Assembly (NCBI GenBank): GCA_963632245.1
Contig: CAVGTF010000132.1
Coordinates: forward strand, 1-5,583
Direction of reading: 5' to 3'
DNA length: 5,583 bases
Origin: UBA1724 sp963632245
GTDB lineage: Bacteria; Verrucomicrobiota; Lentisphaeria; Oligosphaerales; Oligosphaeraceae
How positions within the stretch are numbered: position 1 is the stretch's first letter; each line of letters opens with the position of its first letter. A model generated the notes under the pieces. That model worked only from the letters and a program-made list of their open reading frames with translations. It was not told the DNA's origin and ran no database searches. Below are positions 2,875-5,583 of this stretch, one piece after another. The position numbers and the translations under genes were made by a program.

Positions 2875-5355
2875 ATGTTCATCTCCCATTTCAATCGCTA
2901 CTTCGAGAAGCACGCGAAGTTGACCTATTTCGTTCTGCTGATTATCATCATCGCCACCTTTGTGATTTTCGTGACTCCCGGAAGCATGAATGGCTCCCAG
3001 GGCCGTCTGAAGGATTTCGGCAAGATGTATGGCAAGACCCTGGGCGTCGAGAAGGTCCAGAAAGAGATGTCCAAGACCACTCTTGGCATCTGGCTGGAGT
3101 ATCCCAATGCCTTCGGACAGACCTTCTCCAGCCAGAGCGAGCAGCTCTTCCAGGAGGCCCTGCGCCGCATGCGCATGATGCACTACGCCAAGCAGCACGG
3201 CCTGGATAAGGTTGCCGATTCCGAGATCCAGGACGCCATCCGCGTGTATCCCCTGATCCAGAATTCCGAGACCAAGGTCTTTGACAAGGAGCTGTTCAAC
3301 CGGATGCTGGAGACCGTCCAGAGCTCTCTGGGGCTGCTGCCCGTGGAGTTCGACCAGGTGGTCCGCGAGAACCTGATCATGAAGAAGGTGGAGAATGCCG
3401 TCCGTGAGGCGGTGGTTGTGGACCAGGCCGAGGTGGATGCCGTTATGGCCAAGTACACCCTGCTGCCCTTCGAGCTGCCCGTCCAGGAGAAGGACCTTCA
3501 GGCCTCTGAGGAGGAGATCCAGAAGTACTTCGCTGAGCACCGCGCCGAGATCGCGCTTCCCGATTCCAAGAATGCGCTGGCGGCGGTCTTCCGCTACAGC
3601 AAGATCGCCGAGGTCCTGGGCGACCAGGCGGCTCCCAGCGAGGAGGAGATCTCCCAGCGCTACGAGGCCAACAAGAACACGGTGTATCAGGGCAAGACCC
3701 TGGAGGAATCCCGCGCGGATGTGGTCTCTCAGCTGACCCAGGAGAAGGTCCGCGCCAAGGCCCGCGAGAATGCCTCCGCTCTTCGTAGCGCCTTCCAGAC
3801 TGTGGTCCAGGACGAGAAGCTGGAGGACCGCGTGGCGCGCTTCCGTGGCGAGGCCGAGAAGCTCGGCGGCTTCGTTGCCAGCACCGGCGTGGTCTCTCTG
3901 GGCGACGCCATCCAGGGACTGGGCGCACAGCCCCGTCTGGCATCCGCTATCCGCAACGTCTACGAGCTGGGCGGCGTGACCTATCCCATCTACACCGATG
4001 ACTTCGCTACCGTGGCCATGGTGACTGCCACCCAGCCCACCCAGATGCCCGAGAGCCTGCCCGCCCTGGAGGGCGCCGAGCAGGATCCCCTGCGCCGCAT
4101 CGTCTCCGACGCCATCTTCAAGAAGCAGGCCGCAGAGTTCTACCAGGCACAGGTGGTGGCGCCCTACAACGCCTTCCTTGCCAAGCAGGCCGAGCTGGAG
4201 TCCACGAAGGCCCTGAATCAGAACCAGAAGCAGCAGGCGCTGGCCGCGCTGGCCGCAGGAATGGACTTCGATCTGATCCAGCGCTTCTATGTCCCCGAAC
4301 AGCGCTCTTTCGCGCAGGTCACCTTCGATCCCGTCAAGTTCTTGGATCAGACCGCCGAGCCCACCGAGGAAGAGCTGAAGGCCGTCTACGAGGGCCGCAA
4401 AGCCGAGTTCGGCGAGAAGTCCTTCGAGGAGGTCCGCGAGAGCCTGGCAGACGACACCCGCAATGCACAGGCGCGCAAGCTGGCCGATGCTGCCGCTACC
4501 GATTTTGCGACTCGTTTCTCCGAGGCCTGGTGGAAGGGCCAGGAGGGCGCCGAGAAGCAGGATGGCGTGGCGCTGATGCAGAAGATGGCCGGCGAGATCC
4601 CCCAGGCGCGCTTCCAGCAGGTCGAGAAGTTCAATCCCGTCATGATCAACGCCTCCAATAGCGAGCTGATCAATGCGGTCTACAAGAGCACCGATGCCAA
4701 TCCCGTCTCCCACGCGATCATCGGACTGGATGCCTCCTACGTGACGCTCCTCACCGGACGCGAAGAGGCCCGCCTCATGGATCTGGCGAAGGATCCCCAG
4801 GCCGAGGCGATCCTCTCCCAGGCATACGGTAGCTTCCGGAAGATGTCCGCCAGCGAAAAGCGCGCTCAGGAGTTCAGCCAGAAGCTGGTGAAGGAGCTGG
4901 GCGAGAAGAATGGCGATATCGCCGCCTGCGATGTGGAGAAGGTCCAGGCGCTGCCCGCCTTCAGCATCGATGACGTCGCCACCCAGAATGCGGTGGTGAA
5001 GTCCATCTCCCTGCTCAATAAGATTGACGCCAATGCCTTCCTGCTGGAGCTCCAGAATGTCCGCAACGCCGGCGTGGTGCTGGCTCCCCGTGCGATGAAC
5101 CAGAGCCTGGGCTTCGGACAGGGTTACCAGAGCCTGGAGCTGCCCCTGGGATATGTGGTGCTCTATGTGAAGGACCGCGTGGTGCCACAGGTCACCGATG
5201 CCGACAAGGCCGAGTGGGATACCGTCCGCGAGAATCTCCTCAAGGGCAAGCAGAACAGCGAACTGCAGAAGTTCCAGCAGCAGCTCTTCGATGAGTCCCA
5301 GACCGAGCTGCGGCCCGGCACTCCCTACACCGGATCCCTCGGGGAAGAAGAGTAA
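2875..5355 (+). CDS. PpiD/SurA-like membrane-anchored periplasmic chaperone, apparently lacking parvulin domain
   Basis: The 826-residue protein has a short basic N-terminus, one membrane helix at about 16-34 (LTYFVLLIIIIATFVIFV) and a long periplasmic part, as in PpiD, which helps proteins leaving the Sec translocon to fold. A SurA_N-type chaperone region includes VFDKELFNRML (135-145), matching KFDNSRYNGIL of E. coli PpiD. PpiD-type linker helices SEEEIQKYF (211-219) and SEEEISQRY (255-263) follow. In PpiD the second precedes a parvulin domain and then a KSLDEVRDDI segment; here KTLEESRADVVSQL starts at 274, leaving no room for parvulin. The pattern recurs at TEEELKAVY (497-505) and KSFEEVRESLADD (515-527), suggesting an internal duplication. 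I expect a holdase or chaperone without isomerase activity. Codon use is strongly biased (CTG, GAG, AAG, CCC), hinting at good expression. No Shine-Dalgarno precedes the ATG. A terminator starts at the base after the stop. Confidence 0.85.
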   Translation: MFISHFNRYFEKHAKLTYFVLLIIIIATFVIFVTPGSMNGSQGRLKDFGKMYGKTLGVEKVQKEMSKTTLGIWLEYPNAFGQTFSSQSEQLFQEALRRMRMMHYAKQHGLDKVADSEIQDAIRVYPLIQNSETKVFDKELFNRMLETVQSSLGLLPVEFDQVVRENLIMKKVENAVREAVVVDQAEVDAVMAKYTLLPFELPVQEKDLQASEEEIQKYFAEHRAEIALPDSKNALAAVFRYSKIAEVLGDQAAPSEEEISQRYEANKNTVYQGKTLEESRADVVSQLTQEKVRAKARENASALRSAFQTVVQDEKLEDRVARFRGEAEKLGGFVASTGVVSLGDAIQGLGAQPRLASAIRNVYELGGVTYPIYTDDFATVAMVTATQPTQMPESLPALEGAEQDPLRRIVSDAIFKKQAAEFYQAQVVAPYNAFLAKQAELESTKALNQNQKQQALAALAAGMDFDLIQRFYVPEQRSFAQVTFDPVKFLDQTAEPTEEELKAVYEGRKAEFGEKSFEEVRESLADDTRNAQARKLADAAATDFATRFSEAWWKGQEGAEKQDGVALMQKMAGEIPQARFQQVEKFNPVMINASNSELINAVYKSTDANPVSHAIIGLDASYVTLLTGREEARLMDLAKDPQAEAILSQAYGSFRKMSASEKRAQEFSQKLVKELGEKNGDIAACDVEKVQALPAFSIDDVATQNAVVKSISLLNKIDANAFLLELQNVRNAGVVLAPRAMNQSLGFGQGYQSLELPLGYVVLYVKDRVVPQVTDADKAEWDTVRENLLKGKQNSELQKFQQQLFDESQTELRPGTPYTGSLGEEE

Positions 5356-5403
5356 ACACAAAAAGGGGCCCCGCGCCATAAAGGCACGGGGCCCTTTTTG
5401 TGT
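5356..5403. terminator. Strong, likely bidirectional intrinsic terminator
   Basis: The outer stem ACACAAAAA (5356-5364) pairs with TTTTTGTGT (5395-5403). The GC-rich inner stem (GGGGCCCCGCGCC against GGCACGGGGCCC) has one bulged G and one C-A mismatch around an ATAAA loop. A-run and T-run flank the GC stem, so it can act on both strands. It begins directly after the chaperone stop codon and ends directly before repeat copy 2. Confidence 0.93.
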
Positions 5404-5439
5404 AAAGAAAGGAGGAAGGAGGAGGGAGGAGGGAGGAAG
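5404..5439 (+). repeat. 36-nt polypurine tract
   Basis: There are thirty-six uninterrupted A/G bases made largely of GGA and GGGA units, with many GGAGG blocks. It is the counterpart of the pyrimidine tract at 2062-2097 and has the same length but a slightly different arrangement. The GGAGG blocks look like Shine-Dalgarno sites, but no start codon with a recognisable gene follows. Confidence 0.85.
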
Positions 5440-5447
5440 TTTGGCCA

Positions 5448-5469
5448 GGGTTCCGGCAAGCCGGAACCC
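5448..5469. repeat. Hairpin in repeat copy 2 (third-stem equivalent)
   Basis: GGGTTCCGGC (5448-5457) pairs perfectly with GCCGGAACCC (5460-5469) across an AA spacer. It corresponds to the bulged TTCGC/GCGAA hairpin of copy 1. No T run follows, so it is not a typical terminator. Confidence 0.8.
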
Positions 5470-5470
5470 C

Positions 5471-5490
5471 GCGCCGGAATTTACCGGCGC
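5471..5490. repeat. Hairpin in repeat copy 2 (second-stem equivalent)
   Basis: GCGCCGG (5471-5477) pairs with CCGGCGC (5484-5490) around a 6-nt AT-rich loop. It matches 2011-2030 in reverse complement except for one loop base. Confidence 0.75.
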
Positions 5491-5500
5491 GTGCGCCAAT

Positions 5501-5522
5501 GCACCGCAAACGGTTGCGGTGC
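5501..5522. repeat. Near-perfect 22-bp palindrome in repeat copy 2
   Basis: GCACCGCAA (5501-5509) pairs with TTGCGGTGC (5514-5522), with one mismatch next to the centre. Relative to copy 1, the third pair has changed on both sides (G-C to A-T). Confidence 0.85.
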
Positions 5523-5529
5523 AAGTAGC

Positions 5530-5557
5530 TAGTAGTTAGTGATTAGCCGTTAGTTGT
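5530..5557 (+). repeat. Heptamer array in repeat copy 2 (4 x 7 bp)
   Basis: TAGTAGT, TAGTGAT, TAGCCGT and TAGTTGT run without gaps and are preceded by a truncated TAGC. All fit TAGNNNT. The last two units are shared exactly with copy 1; the first two are different. Confidence 0.75.
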
Positions 5558-5583
5558 TCGGTCGCTGCGCGGCTCTTCCGCCG

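Larger units (their letters stand above)
5404..5583 (-). repeat. Long structured intergenic repeat, copy 2 (cut by window end)
   Basis: It is the inverted copy of 1919-2097, with the same parts in reverse order: a 36-nt purine tract, two hairpins, a near-perfect palindrome, a heptamer array and the GCTCTTCCGCCG end. Identity to copy 1 is complete over the outermost 41 bases and continues to the last base of the window, so the element probably extends further. Differences cluster in hairpin stems (partly compensated), two heptamer units and the purine tract. It begins immediately after the terminator. No open frame here looks like a real gene. Confidence 0.9.

Noticed and set aside
5404..5439. 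GGAGG-rich tract as a ribosome binding site for a small downstream gene
   Set aside because: No start codon at proper spacing opens a plausible gene; downstream are hairpins and heptamers shared with the other repeat copy.
2848..5499. An 883-codon open frame on the minus strand covering the whole chaperone gene
   Set aside because: It is a shadow of the GC-rich, strongly biased codons of the sense gene, is Leu/Gly/His-rich with no recognisable domain, and runs through the terminator and into repeat copy 2. The sense frame has a clear membrane anchor and PpiD motifs.
5544..5557. Integron attC-like site (GTTAG-type core in the heptamer arrays)
   Set aside because: GTTAGCC does not fit the GTTRRRY core fully, no paired RYYYAAC site with the usual attC layout is present, and the match is explained by the TAGNNNT heptamers.
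1919..5583. Composite transposon with the long repeats as terminal inverted repeats
   Set aside because: The enclosed genes are housekeeping (rpe and a chaperone), there is no transposase, and the sequences bordering the repeats show no target-site duplication.

Overview
The window carries four protein genes and one tRNA, all on the + strand, separated by unusually structured, repeat-rich intergenic DNA. Gene style (a SUMF1-type protein, a PpiD-like membrane chaperone with a short basic N-terminus, an L28 with two CxxC pairs, GC-rich codon choice) suggests a Gram-negative bacterium, perhaps of the Verrucomicrobiota/Lentisphaerota (PVC) group. The taxonomic guess is inferred from remembered family style and is of low to moderate confidence.

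Layout. Positions 1-93 hold a 14-G tract and a strong Shine-Dalgarno ahead of a divergent formylglycine-generating-enzyme-like (SUMF1-fold) protein (94-981). A 175-nt spacer with a perfect 14-bp palindrome and a short TTCGC-rich repeat leads to tRNA-Lys(UUU) (1157-1232) and rpmB (ribosomal protein L28, 1287-1514), which ends at an intrinsic terminator (1577-1612). Positions 1613-2103 have no gene and are a mosaic of hairpins, 7-nt periodic arrays and a long repeat that ends 6 nt before the chosen rpe start. rpe (ribulose-phosphate 3-epimerase, 2104-2802) is followed after 72 nt by a large PpiD/SurA-like anchored periplasmic chaperone (2875-5355) and a strong, near-symmetrical terminator (5356-5403).

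The most notable structure is a repeat of about 180 bp present twice in inverted orientation: copy 1 at 1919-2097 and copy 2 at 5404-5583, running off the window edge. The copies flank the rpe-chaperone pair with their polypurine/polypyrimidine ends facing inward. They share 41 identical bases at the outer end, a 28-nt heptamer array, three hairpins (one with a compensatory base-pair change, one rebuilt with a different stem sequence) and an exactly 36-nt polypurine/polypyrimidine tract. This looks like a structured, dispersed intergenic repeat family rather than a transposon, since no transposase or target-site duplication is visible.

The genes do not form one pathway. tRNA-Lys and rpmB serve translation, rpe serves the pentose phosphate pathway, and the chaperone serves envelope protein folding. 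The chaperone appears to have the PpiD scaffold arranged twice, each time with no parvulin domain where PpiD has one.
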